A DNA stretch of 64,000 bases, taken from the NCBI RefSeq assembly GCF_947507565.1, contig NC_089190.1, positions 496,001-560,000 on the forward strand, in the 5' to 3' direction. The notes below the pieces were generated by a model. The model saw only the letters and a program-made list of their open reading frames with translations. It searched no databases and was not told where the DNA came from. The DNA comes from Oscarella lobularis (Eukaryota; Porifera; Homoscleromorpha; Homosclerophorida; Oscarellidae). Each line of letters begins with the position of its first letter. Position 1 is the stretch's first letter. Below are positions 1 to 10,879 of the stretch, piece after piece. The position numbers and the translations under genes were made by a program.

Positions 1-900
1 AATACGTCGAAGCGGCAACCATTGACGACTTTCGAAAGCCGATACCAATTTCGACGAAATCGAAACGTGGAAAATCATCTTCCAATCGAAATCAAAAATA
101 CCAAGGTATCAACATCGACGAAAATAGTCACTATCCTATTAACCCGTTTTCTTGGCCTGCCGCGTTTACTAGGAACGACGACGACCTCAACCGCAACCAC
201 GACGGCACCGCAAGCGACTGCGGCAAAGACGCCGACGTCGTCTTCAAAGACGACTACGCCACTCATGTCGATCGAACTGTCGTCTGCGACGACAAACGAA
301 TCAAACAACGGCGCCGTCAAAAGCGGATGCACAACCGCACAGTCCGGCCCAAGCGGCAACGGACAAGGAGGCGGGCGAGGCCGTGGCGGCAACAGAGGCC
401 GTCGTTGGTGAAGAGGCCGACGGGGCGGGGGACAATCTTGCCAACAGTCGACGTCTTCGACGACGACGACGACCTCCCAATCGACCTCGACGCATCGAGG
501 CGGACGGGGCAACCGCGGCGACGGCGGAAATCCGTATCGTCGCGGTCGTGGATGATCGTAGACAACGATCGCCACACGACTAAGCCCGAAAACTCGGCAT
601 CGTCGAATGAAACGACGACGACGACGACGATGAATACACCTTTGAGTTTTTCGTCTGTCGCCGCCGATGACGACAACGAGTCAACGAATAACGGCGATAG
701 TGACTATTTTTCCTTAGATACACTTGAATGCTCCTCTAGTCTTCGTAGCTTTAGTACAAATAATAAAATCAATTTGCAGAAATCAATCTACTTATCCATC
801 GACGTGCACTTCGCGTACGCCAGAAACAGTCGCGTAAACGACGCAGAACCGTCGTCGTCGTACCACGACGACGACGACGACGTACGCTCAATCGTTTTTC
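1..900. other. Low-complexity, coding-like leading segment
   Basis: Long open frames exist on both strands (plus 22-411 and 327-947, minus 75-575), but all are rich in Asp/Thr or Arg/Pro. They arise from CGA/GAC trinucleotide runs, for example near 602-635 and 855-882. I recognise no domain. It could be an Asp-rich exon of a disordered protein or only biased repeat sequence leading into the minisatellite that follows. I cannot choose a frame. Confidence 0.3.
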
Positions 901-904
901 AAAT

Positions 905-2030
905 GCTATTTTTTCATGACAATTTTGCCATGACGACTTTGCCATGACGATTTTGCCGTGTCAATTTTGCCATAACGATTTTATCGATTTTTTCATAACG
1001 ATTTTGACGATTTTCCAATGACAATTTTACCATGACGATTTTGCCATGACGATTTTGACGATTTCGCCCTGAGATATTGCCGTGACGATTTTGCCATGAC
1101 GATTTTTACTTGACGATTTTGACAATTTTGCCATGACGATTTTGTCATGACGATTTTGCTATGACGATTTTGACAATTTGGTTCTGACGATTTTGACGAT
1201 TTGCCATAACAATTTTGCCATAACGATTTTGACGATTTTGCCATGACAATTTTGCCATGACGATTTTGCCATGACGATTTTGGCGATTTTGCCATAACGA
1301 TTTTGCCGATTTTGACAAGGCTATTTTGGCATAACGATTTTGACGATTTTGGCATGACGATTTTGCTATGACAATTTTGCCATGACGATTTTGACGATTT
1401 TGTCATGACGATTTTGTCATGACGATTTTGACAATTTTGCCATGACGATTTTGCCATGACGATTTTGGCGATTTTGCCATAACGATTTTGCCGATTTTGA
1501 CAAGGCTATTTTGCCATAACGATTTTGACGATTTTGCCATGACGATTTTGCCATGACAATTTTGCCATGACGATTTTGACGATTTTGTCATGACGATTTT
1601 GCCATGACAATTTTGCCATGACGATTTTTCCATGACGCTTTTGCGATGACGACTTTGCGATGACGATTTTGCCAAGACAATTTTGCCATAACGATTTTGA
1701 CGATTTTGCCATGACGATTTTGCCGATTTTGCCCCGGCTATTTTGCCATAACGATTTTGACGATTTTGCCATGACGATTTTGCCATGACAATTTTGCTAT
1801 GACGATTTTGACGATTTTGTCATGACGATTTTGTCATGACGATTTTGACAATTTTGCCATGACGATTTTGCCATGACAATTTTGCCATGACGATTTTCCA
1901 TGACGCTTTTGCGATGACGACTTTGCCATGACGATTTTGGCATGACGATTTTGCCATGACGATTTTGGCGATTTTGCCGTGACGATTTTGACGATTATCC
2001 AACGACAATTTTGCTATGACGATTTTGCCT
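905..2030. repeat. Minisatellite array, 14-15 bp unit
   Basis: About 1.1 kb of imperfect tandem copies of a unit close to CCATGACGATTTTG, mixed with a shorter GACGATTTTG variant. Longer blocks recur as higher-order copies; for example, the block with GCCGATTTTGACAAGGCTAT appears near 1301 and 1486 and a variant near 1716. The long minus-strand open frames inside it are periodic artefacts. Confidence 0.95.
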
Positions 2031-2136
2031 TTCAGCTGTCGAACACATCGAAACCTGTCCACTGAAACGATGCTCACACAGTTGAGGTGATGAAAATGGT
2101 CATGATTTTCGGGTAGAAATGGTATTGTTCTTCCAG

Positions 2137-2199
2137 ATCAACTGCTTGGCTTTTAATCCGTGTAGCGAATGCGTTTTAGCCACGGGATCAGCAAATAAG
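2137..2199 (+). pseudogene. Isolated WD40 exon of an RBBP4/7-type histone-binding protein
   Basis: A 63-nt exon between a clear acceptor (TTCCAG at 2131-2136) and a donor (GTACAG from 2200). It translates to INCLAFNPCSECVLATGSAN plus K. This closely matches the RBBP4/RbAp48 blade whose core reads [20 protein letters not shown]. In the family this repeat is part of the seven-bladed propeller that binds histone H4 and serves CAF-1, NuRD and PRC2. I find no neighbouring exons. Tyr and Phe of the core are replaced by Cys. It is probably a gene fragment carried here, though an exon of a larger gene off the left edge is possible. Confidence 0.55.
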
Positions 2200-2539
2200 G
2201 TACAGTCAGAATGCTACTACAATACGTACAACACTACTTGTGTACATAATAGACCGTTGCGTAATCAGACAGCTAAGTTGATATGCATCGTCCTATGTTT
2301 CCATAGAACGATGAGTGATGCATCTCCCTTCCTTTCTATTATAGAGAACGATGTGCAGCTTCAGATAATGTCTTTGTGACAAAGTTTCTTCTAAGGCTTT
2401 TATTTCTCCAAATCGAATGTTTTTGGTTGGCACATGTATACATTACAAATTGAAATACATCCTGTTTATTTAGGTCTCCAAGAAAGTTTCCGTCGTTTAT
2501 TGAAGTTTTCGTTCGGATGTCGCCAATCACCTCTGGGCT

Positions 2540-2860
2540 CCGTGGTGACTGAATTAAACCGGCCCAACAGTCTTGAGCCAGAGAGGATAAACGTGGCTTG
2601 AACGCAGGGGATTCAATCCCCTACTCCCGTGGCACGAGTGATAAACTGCCACCCCACTTAGGAAGACGAGGTGGGTTACAATAGCGGTCCCACTGGAACC
2701 AGGCCGACGGAACTCACATCCGAGGGCCGCCGGTCCCAGGCGTCCGAGCCGGGAGACTAAACAGGCTCTAACTCCGACGGGGGAGTAGGGAGGATGACCC
2801 CCACCCAACCGAAGCCTGTACGGACCCCTTGCGGTCCGTGCAGGTGGACAGCGAAACAAG
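2540..2860. other. GC-rich structured segment, possible SINE
   Basis: This segment is much more GC-rich than its flanks. It contains a T-arm-like hairpin near 2606-2622 (GGGG, loop ATTCAAT, CCCC), an A-box-like TGGC..AGTG stretch near 2630, and a hairpin GGACC..GGTCC at 2821-2838. These features suggest a tRNA-derived short interspersed element. I see no second copy in the window and no poly-A tail, so the call is tentative. Open frames here are not convincing. Confidence 0.3.
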
Positions 2861-2869
2861 GAAAACGCA

Positions 2870-4210
2870 TGTGCAAAAATCTTTTCAGAATTTTTGGTTT
2901 ACTTCCGGGTTTTATTAAAAATAAAGTTTCTCAATCGCCTGAGTTGTGTTTGTGCAACGCGCGTGAAGAAGAGATCTTAAGACCTCTGAACAGTTTCAAA
3001 ATCTGATGCAGAGTCGTGCTCAGGACGCTGTCCCTACTACCTTACTGCTACAATTCTGCCGCTATCTAGACTAGCACTACGGCAACCTAAGTAACTATAA
3101 AAAAGTGTTGTTTAATTAATTGAAAATACTTCGTTTCTGTTTTTCTTTTGTTCTTTGAGTTTTCCCTTGACTGACGGGAAGAAAAGACTTCGAAATGTAG
3201 CAACACTTGAACAGATCTACCACCTTACCTAAAATAAGACCAGAATTATTATTCCACGACGGAAGGACGCAATAGAATTTTTGCATTCGTTTGCGACGGA
3301 AAGTTGGCGGTAAAGTTGAAGTGGAGCAACTCCTGAAGCCTCACAAGATTCACTAAAGAATGCATGTGACCGTTTAGATGCACTAAAGCATATAGGAGAC
3401 TGGTTATATGAACTAAAGAATACATTTGACCATCTATATGCACCAGAAACCTTTTTGTGGCGAATATCACTCACTATAAGAGACCTCACTTCAAATGGTG
3501 TTCGGATTGCCGATGCCTGACATCGCTTGTAGACGTGTTCTGCATTGAAGAAAAACGCGTGCACACGTGTTGCCATGGTCACCACAGACCTGGGCAACAA
3601 ACACTTGGCATGGGTGAAATCACTGCAGTTTTTGTCGTCATGGTAACACACTTCGGTCTTTTCCTTGATGAGCAAAGCGATATGCTTCCAACAAATATTT
3701 TGACTAAAAATTCAACGTGAGATTCACATTTCTAGATAGAGACCCTCTTCCTCTTATGTTTTGAAACATGTATGTTCATTATCATTAGAATGTTAATGAG
3801 TTGTAATAGGCACCCGTCGGGCCTGGAAGCGGACAGACATCCAATCGAGCAGCCGTTACAAAGATCTTATAAGAGTCAGAAAGATTTAACTACGCAGAAA
3901 AATATTCACGTGTTATTTACCTTGGATTGGAAATGCTTCAATGTGAGGCGTGACTGTGTACGCTTACGTTGGTTCCAACTCACTCGTTCAAACACTCAAG
4001 GGTACTAACAGGAATATGTGAGAGTTTTGGCCGCTACATACTGCTCTAGATTGACAGTCAGACTTCGGTCTTGAGTCTTCTCCTATGGAGTTGGGTCAAG
4101 TCGAGCGGAAAACCGCACGTCTCGTAGAGACGCCAAGCGACATTGCCTTGAGAAAACGGTTAGCTCATTTTATTAATCAACGTATTTTCCCATACTTTGT
4201 ACTTCAAGTC
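2870..4210. other. Spacer without recognisable gene
   Basis: AT-rich sequence with scattered short open frames and no domain or codon pattern that I recognise. It holds the short degenerate repeat listed at 3345-3450. Confidence 0.5.
3345..3450. repeat. Degenerate ~30 bp tandem repeat, copy 1
   Basis: Three units of about 30 bp, each with a GAC core followed by ATGCACTAA-like or ATGAACTAA-like sequence, for example GACCGTTTAGATGCACTAA. A second block built from the same type of unit lies near 18150-18310, so this is a dispersed repeat family. Confidence 0.55.
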
Positions 4211-4219
4211 AGTGGTTAC

Positions 4220-4671
4220 TCTCTCGAAAAGACGTCCACCGCGGGCAAGCGTCTTCAAAAACGGAGCCGCTTCGTCGTCAATAATGTCTATCACTTCCTG
4301 CGGATCCCCAGCTACTTCCGGAAAGGCATCGCCCTAAAAGAAATAGACTTTTTAAAAATAAAACGCGCTGACCAAAATTTCCACAATAGTGTAACCTCCC
4401 CCTCCTTGTCCCCTCTCCTACCCTCGGCCTGTATTGCCCCGGCGTCCGCCGTTTGACAGAGCAATAGTGAGTGCGCGCGTGATCAGCCATGTCAATTCCG
4501 TCGACGTCATTGGGGCCCACTTTACCCATGTAGGGTCTCGTGCCAGGTTTTCTACATAAAATATGCAGTCATGTACTTGTATTAGCCAAAGATGACAACA
4601 AACCTGTTCAATAGCTTTGAAGAGGGAAGTGAAGAGATCGGTGTCATAGTTGGAAATTTTGCCTTGCATGA
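4220..4671 (-). pseudogene. Alanyl-tRNA synthetase fragment (three exons, broken)
   Basis: Three minus-strand exons are bounded by good splice sites: 4604-4671, 4422-4551 and 4220-4333. They match consecutive parts of cytosolic-type AlaRS catalytic-core sequence: MQGKISNYDTDLF, then RPYMGKVGPNDVDGIDM and ALSNGG..GNTGRG, then GDAFPE and FLKTLARGGRLFER. AlaRS charges tRNA-Ala in translation. The copy cannot be functional. Exon two has one extra base near its start, lacks about three codons after GIDMA and has lost two bases within HARTLTI. The family segment beginning YVLRRILRR is missing between exons two and three, where only 88 bp remain. Upstream and downstream AlaRS parts are absent. Confidence 0.75.
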
Positions 4672-4769
4672 CTGATACGATTCACTCCTTACCTAGAGTG
4701 GACTGTCCTGGAATCAAGTGAATCCTGACAACAAAAAGAGGTCAGTACATCCAATTCAGATAAAATCGT

Positions 4770-4987
4770 CAACGAGAAAGCCACACACCTTGTCGTCGCC
4801 GTAGCTAACGCTGAACACGAGTGGAACGACATCGTGGCGAAGTACGCTGTCGTAAGTTACGTGGTATTCGCCCCGACTGCGAACGTCGGAGAAACATAGA
4901 TTTTGCACTGTCTGATTGAATTGCTTGAGTCGCTTCGTCGAAGATCGACAATACATTTCGTTGCCTTGACAGCCGCTTAAGGTCACT
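4770..4987 (-). other. Unrecognised coding-like exon
   Basis: An open minus-strand frame of about 70 codons with mixed composition ends near a GTGTGT donor at about 4788. It contains CFSDVRSRGEYHVTYDSVL and DVVPLVFSVSYGDDK, a beta-strand-like pattern. A weak resemblance to an extracellular beta-sandwich (integrin-alpha type) is possible but not convincing. Further minus-strand frames continue towards 5230. I cannot name a family. Confidence 0.2.
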
Positions 4988-4989
4988 TG

Positions 4990-6300
4990 TATCGTTTCCC
5001 TTTGACGTCGGTGCGAAATTCTTGGGCCGGTGACGTCGTCGCTTTTGATTCGAATTGCGACGATTTTACATCAAAACGTCGCCGGTCGATCGATTCGACT
5101 TCTGGTCTCGTCAGAAGAGGCTGCACTGACGATGACGGCGCTGGCGTACGTTCTTACTCTCAGGTCTGGAGAAGTCTGTGGCTCTACAAAAAACAATTAT
5201 TTTCCGCTATGACAACAGACAGTGTAACAACTTACTAACTATCAGGATAGGATAAAGATCGGTGAATCCTCATCAAGATTCCATCTTGTTTTCATACTCA
5301 AACGTTCTCTAAAACGTCAATGACACGTCATTTTCTAGAACGTTCAATGCTGAACCGACAGACTGACTTCAACAGAGAAGCAGTGAGAAATATAATTCTC
5401 TCTGTCCTTTTCTTGAAACGTGTATAATGTCAGTTTCGCCCTGCAATGACAGTATACGTGAGATAATTTGAATACGAAGACTGAGTTCTGGCCTGACGAG
5501 AATCGCTGTAAAAATCTTTCTCGTCCGCGAGAAGTGAACTAGCGCTTTGGAATTGATGGAACTGCTTACTTCATGAATTCGAAGGCAAAAATGAGCTTTA
5601 TAGGCCCTCCGCCGTTCGTGTTTAACTCGATTGAGCTGCAAAGACGCTCGATAGATGACGTCCGTGATTTTTCTGGGACCCTTCTTCTGTTCTTCTTTCG
5701 CCATTTTTTCGTGTTCGCGGTGTTGCCTCGAGCAACGAAGACGACGATACTTGCTCGTTTTCCTCGTCTCTGTCTCGCTTCTTTGCCTAGACCATCCGAA
5801 CGACGTCTTCGATCAACCAAATCGTCCAGCGACTGCTCGCGAAGGCATATACACAGAGAAAGTCGCAGCAACACAGTCATTAACTCGACCATCACGTGTT
5901 CGTTCATTCTACGATGTCCCGTTCGATGACAAGCCAGCGAGTTCGACGATAATCTACGACAAGAAACCACTTAGAAGAGAAAGGCGACCACGAGGCATCT
6001 AACTTGAGGCGACAAAGCTTACATCATTCATTGCCAGAAATAGAAAAGCTGACCATAACTAGATAATGATGGCCTTTTGTGAGCCATCATGTGATCCCCG
6101 AACACCCTGAGCACGGTATCTGAGTTTCCATTACTGAACCGGGCAAGGTCACTGATTGTAATTGCTTCTACGGATTCTAGAATCCCTACTAACCATGACA
6201 TGCATTATTTTCCGCAAAACCCTACAATTAGCCAAATTGACCTCCAATGCGACACAAAGCTACTCGTCCAGGTGATTGTGTCACGAAGCCCATTATCAGC
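4990..6300. other. Spacer with short unassigned frames
   Basis: Several overlapping open frames exist on both strands between 5369 and 6002, including a Lys-rich minus-strand frame beginning MAKEEQKKGPRK at 5704. None shows a domain that I recognise, and no consistent splice chain is visible. Confidence 0.4.
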
Positions 6301-6306
6301 TCGCAG

Positions 6307-6352
6307 TTGGGTTTGCGTGCTGCGAGCAAAGCTCGCAGCACGCCAAACCCAA
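6307..6352. repeat. Near-perfect 46-bp hairpin
   Basis: Left arm TTGGGTTTGCGTGCTGC plus GAGC, a 3-nt AAA loop, and right arm GCTCGCAGCACGCC plus AAACCCAA. The arms pair over 21 positions with one bulged C. It is too short for a transposon on its own. It could be the core of a foldback element or a structured RNA. Confidence 0.8.
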
Positions 6353-6892
6353 CGTGCTCCTTTACTGCGTTCCCTTGATAAACGTCACTAATAAACTCAC
6401 TGTTATGTGCCCGTTATCAAACATTGATATAACACTGCTGTTATATCTATGCTGAAAACTATTGAACACCATCCGGGCTTGCTATCTGCTGTGACGTCAC
6501 CTTTTTTTTGTAGCATTGTGAAATATACGGGAGAGTATGACATCACAATGAATGTAATGTCATAAAGACACCTGTGTGTGTGATTGAGCGATTGTGACGT
6601 GAGCGTTACCGACGGACAGAAAAACACTTTCCAAATTTGGCCCATCACGTTTGGGAGCCCCTCCCACCAGGGCGCGGAATCATTATGTTATTGCCTGGTC
6701 GCTCGCTCGCCCTGCGTAAGGGCTTGCGGTGCGGGGGCGTGGCCGCGTCACGTGATGCCTTACGTGCATCCGTGACACCCTCTGATCGGCACGCCACCGA
6801 GGCAGGAAGGTGGCCCGAAGGCAAAGCCGCCGGCCCAAACCAGTCACAACTACGCCTGCCGAGATCACGCGGGCGCCATCCAGACTATGTGC

Positions 6893-8000
6893 TCACGCCC
6901 CCGCCGACTGTTTATTTAGATACGCCCGCCCCGCCCAGCGAACTTGACACCTTTGCGAAATCTGCACCCGCCAGTCAAATTGCTTTTCCATCTGCCCAGC
7001 GCTTTGATCTTCTCTTCCGGGCATCCGACGCGCGCCGCCGCCGTTACAGCGCCAATGCAAAGGCTGTGCCCGGAAAAACGATCGGCGTCGTAGCCCCGCC
7101 TTTGCAGCACCTCCCGCATCGCGGCTACCAATCGCCGTCGTGTCAGAGGGTCCCCGTTCGGGAACCGGAACAGAGGGCCTTTTCCCGCCCCTCGTATCGC
7201 GAGGTATTGTAACAGCGACGATACGGGGCACATTCCATCCCGCACGCGTCCGAGGAACGCGAACGCTTCTTTGCCAAGTTCCGTCTTCGAAAACTTCACT
7301 CAAATCCGAGCCCATGACAGATTTACGCGGTCGTCCTCGGCGACGTCGGCGTAGATCAAGTGTCGTCGCTCGTCGAACTCCTCCGACGAATTCACGAGAA
7401 ACTCGGCCGTGCGTAGGCACCCGAAGAATCCGACGCAGGTGGCGGCCTACAGCAGCGCGCCCTTGTAGCGATCGGTCAGCCCGCGCCACTTTGTCCGCAG
7501 CGCGTTCAGCGCCGATGCGTCGATTGGTAAGCGTTGGTCCCCGCCGCTGCGCCCTTGCTCTGCCTGCTCTCGCTTGATTCCTCGCAGGACTAACGCCAAC
7601 TGCGGTGGCCTCGGCGTCGTCGGATCCCCCCCTTCGCTTTCGACATGCAGATTCCGGACTGCCGAAGGGTATGCCCTAATCGTCGAAGCCTTGCGACCCT
7701 TCTCCGCGAGCGACGAGACAAACAGACGCAACGTGTGTTCGCTTGTAGGTATCGGCGAGAGGGAAACCCTCTCGCAGAACTCCAGATACGTCTTCTGCGA
7801 AGACGAGTACGCTCTACGCTTCCCGACGGCCAGACCGCGGCTCATGTAACGCCGACGAGCGACTTCCAACTCGGCGATCCCCAGTCGGGGTCCGCTGTCG
7901 CCAGTTCGTCGAGCGCCGCCACGATTCTTCCTGAAAGCGTTACCAGTTCCAGACGTTTTTCCTGCAACACACCCCGGGTTAGCTCGCCTCTTGACAACGC
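6893..8000 (-). pseudogene. Tyrosine recombinase of the DIRS-like element
   Basis: The N-terminal SAM-like part lies at about 7870-7447 (RAYSSSQKTYLEFCERV, then STIRAYPSAVRNLH). The catalytic part lies at about 7440-6916 (GCLRTAEFLVNSS holding the first Arg, then FSGHSLCIGAVTAAARVG and IKALGRWKSN). The enzyme would join the circular cDNA into the target by strand exchange through Arg-His-Arg-Tyr residues. In this copy the HxxR Arg is replaced by Cys (codon 7057-7059), a TGA interrupts the frame at 7300-7302, frames shift near 7450, and the C-terminal Tyr region is not in frame. It is inactive as it stands. Confidence 0.8.
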
Positions 8001-9694
8001 GTCCGCAACTCGATTCTGGGCTCCAGGCAGATGCTCCGCGCGTATCGAGCAGTTGAACTGAGCCGACGACATCATCAGTGCCTTCAGCAAGCGCAACAGC
8101 GCCCCGTCTCGCGTCGACCCCGCATTGCACGCAGCCACCACCCTGCTTTTGTCCGATTTCAGCCGCACTGTAGAACCGATCCAGCTTTTCCCGACAGCAA
8201 ACAAGCCGCCAATACCGGGTACATTTCCTTCGGGGCTATCGAGCAGCTCTGCCAGGCCTGTGTCCATCGCGCAGCAAACCCCTGCCACGGCGTGACAGAG
8301 ACGAGCACCGCGCCGAAGCGCCATGAGCCCGACGCATCTGTTTGCAGCTGCGCTCGCTGCCGACCTGATTGCAGCGCCGACATCAAGCCAATACCGTTCC
8401 ACTGAGTCGCAAATGCCAACCACCACTCCACGTCGCGACGCGCTTCCTGGCTAATACGCACCCTATGATGGAGCTTCCTCGGCACGCGGGACAGCTCGAT
8501 CAATCGCCTCACGAACGCGCGACCCGGGCAAATAATCGACGCCGCGTGATGAAGCAAGCCAATGAGCGACAAGAGCTCTCGTTTCTTCCACGCTCTTGAC
8601 CACCGAAGCGACTGCAGCGCCTCCGTGAGCTTCTCTCGCAGTCGTCGCAGTTTCTCAGCCGACAGGCGCAGCTCGCCGCGCACCGTATCCAATTCTATGC
8701 CGAGGAACTCCTGCGTCGTAGCCGGGCCGCCAATTTTCTGCAACGCCACCGGCAAACCCAGCGACCGACACGTTTCCAGCGCCCGCCGCAAATTCTCCGC
8801 GCTCTCGGCCAAGCCTCCTCTACCAAAAAACAAGAAATCGTCCAGGTAGTGAAGGCCGCAAGAGACCCCCTTCGCCCGCATGACCCAGAGCAGCGCGTCG
8901 GCCACGGCGGAGAATATCTTGTGCGCCGAACGCAGCCCAAACGTCAGCGCCGCGTCTAGCCCCACGTGCCCCTTCCACTGCACTTCCAACAGCGGACGGT
9001 CTGCCGGATGAACGGGAATCATCCGGTAGGCCGCCTTTAGGTCCAACTTCGCTAGCAAGGCTTCGTTCCCAAGCTGCAACGCCAGCCTCGCGGCGTCTTC
9101 AAGCCGGGCATACTGCAGCCCCGCAAGCGCCGAATTCACCCCATCGTTGACGCTGGCTCCCTCTGGCGCCGATAAGTTCACGATGAGTCTCCACTTGCCC
9201 GGCTGATGCGGCTTGGGGATCACCCCAAAGGGGCTCACGTGGGATACAAGATCTTCTGGCGGGGACCAACCAGCCGCCGCGCCCGTATCTTGCCTTCCAG
9301 ATAGGCGTCCTACGACTCCGGAATTAGCGTTTGCCAATCCCATGTTACGTCGAGTGCTCCGCAAGGGGCAGCCGCGCTGGAAGCCAATGCAAAAACCCTG
9401 AGACAACCCAGTGCAAATGTACTGCACGAACTGACGGTCAGGATGTGACGCTAAGCCGTCTACCCACTCCTCAACCTGGACTGGGGACGACACAGCAGCC
9501 AACGCGGCCGGCAACGGCGACTCCGACGACTGGTTGCACGCGGCAATCGCCGCTAAATCGTCGCCGTAACGGTACCGTCCGTTTATCACGTTGCACTCCG
9601 CGACCGTTACCGCGACACCTGCCGACGAAAAGACAAGTAAAAACGGTTCAAGACCCGAAACCACCACGCGCCACAAAAGAAACGAACGTGGCAC
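7842..9694 (-). pseudogene. Reverse transcriptase and RNase H of the DIRS-like element
   Basis: One open frame (8159-9694) carries the reverse transcriptase. It has FGVIPKPHQPGKWRLIVNLS near residue 155, KLDLKAAYRMIPVHP near 217, the YLDD catalytic box near residue 283, and FLGIELDTVRGELRLS in the thumb. RNase H follows (QLQTDASGSWRFGAVLV, then KEMYPVLAACLLSGK). The frame is lost by one base near 8190. The rest of RNase H continues in another frame (SRVVAACNAGSTRDGALLRL, HLPGAQNRVADALSRG) down to 7842. Sequence pattern and gene order are those of DIRS-type RTs. The ORF starts at an unspecific point because the gag-RT junction is not clear. Confidence 0.85.
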
Positions 9695-9949
9695 AAGCTA
9701 CCCGCGAAATAAAGAAAGGAAGGAACCCACCGCGCCATGTGGCAAAGCCATGAGCACCTCTCGCCTCGTCGTCCCTGGCACCAACGTAATACCGACCCGT
9801 GACTCAACACCAACAAAACGGCACGCCGACAGAAAAACGAAAACGAAAAAAAGAAAAACCGCAACGAAGGCCAACACGCCGCCTGCGCGGAAACACCCGT
9901 CTTTGCGCCACACGACACCCTGAGCGCCGCTAGTCTTTGCCTTTTGCCC

Positions 9950-10604
9950 TAGGAACGCGCGTCACTGAGCGGTTACGTTTTTGCTCCCCGTCCTCCTCGG
10001 CTCCCGGGCACTCGGACACGCGATGCCAGCCACCGCACTGCACGCACTCGTGTCGAAACCGGCAAGCCGCGCCGTAACGACAGCTCTCGCGGTAATTCCA
10101 ATCAAAGCACGCCCCTTTGCCCTTCCGGCCGCGACCCGGGCGGTTTCGCTCGTCAGGATCTGACTACACGCGCCCTGGGCATTGACTCTCCGTGTGATAT
10201 CGATCGCCGCAGCTGGCACAGCGAGCTGGCAGCGACCCCTCCCGTTGCAGCCGCTTCCGGCCTCATGAACGTACGCGGAAATAACGTGCCGTGCGGGCGA
10301 GACCAGTCCAAACCGGGCTGCGCCGCGGCAAGCGTAGGAAACGAACGTCGTACTCGCGCCACCTTTCCGCGGGAAACGCGGACGCCTCCTGCAGAATCAG
10401 CCGCATGTACCCGAGCATCATCGTCGCTTCGTCGCGATGACGTGAGCACTGAATAATTGTGTACGCTGCGAAGCAGGCGGCCCAACTCGTCAGATCCGGA
10501 ACCGGGCGGAGCTTCCTGCGGGTACCCGTAACCAGCTCACTCAATGGGTTGGCCTTTTTTAGCGTTGCCAGTGGAGTGAGGTTCTCGGCCAGAAGTTCCG
10601 CCAT
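9950..10604 (-). pseudogene. Gag-like protein of the DIRS-like element
   Basis: From an ATG at 10604 (MAELLAENL) the frame contains PVPDLTSWAACFAAYTIIQC, MLGYMRLILQEAS and ERWREYDVRFLR. This is the conserved block seen in ORF1 of DIRS elements. After a frame change near 10263, the minus strand encodes a Cys/His-rich segment of the CRYGAACRFRHECVQCGGWH type, the zinc-finger-like tail of these Gag proteins. The protein would form particles with the RNA. The frame is not continuous, so the copy is broken. Confidence 0.65.
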
Positions 10605-10879
10605 GTTCACAAACTTTTTGGACACAATTCGTGCCACTGCAGATAGTGCCAAAGAATGGAGGAATTGGGGTAAAATATAATTCATCCATTACTTATTTTC
10701 ATTGAGCAATATGACCTTTTAGTATTGACAGAGAGAGTGCAGCATTCCGCGCCTGGATGGATTATCACTCACCCAAGTGCCGTTGAAATTACGAGGGTTC
10801 GGCTAAAGCTATGGAAAACAAGGGAGCAGTTGTTCTGTTCTCAAGGTCGATCGAAAAATATAAACTGGGGTAATTTTTA

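Larger units (their letters stand above)
6640..10690 (-). mobile_element. Degraded DIRS-like tyrosine-recombinase retrotransposon
   Basis: Read on the minus strand, the order is gag-like protein (about 10604-9950), reverse transcriptase plus RNase H (9694-7842), then tyrosine recombinase (about 8000-6893). This order defines the DIRS/Ngaro order of retroelements, which insert by recombination rather than with a DDE integrase. RNase H and recombinase are nearly contiguous, with no room for the methyltransferase domain found in classic DIRS elements. The GC content is well above that of the flanks. Every coding part is broken (stops, frameshifts, a lost catalytic Arg), so this is an old copy. 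I could not define terminal repeats. Confidence 0.85.

Noticed and set aside
993..2077. Long minus-strand open frames rich in MAKSSWQN-type repeats
   Set aside because: They are created by the 14-15 bp minisatellite, occur in several frames and have no non-repetitive part.
4756..5230. Additional upstream exons of the alanyl-tRNA synthetase copy
   Set aside because: None of the frames match the AlaRS sequence expected before MQGKISNYD, so they were not joined to that pseudogene.
7140..8061. Plus-strand open frames in the DIRS-like region
   Set aside because: They are shadows of the GC-rich minus-strand reverse transcriptase and recombinase, and show no domain.
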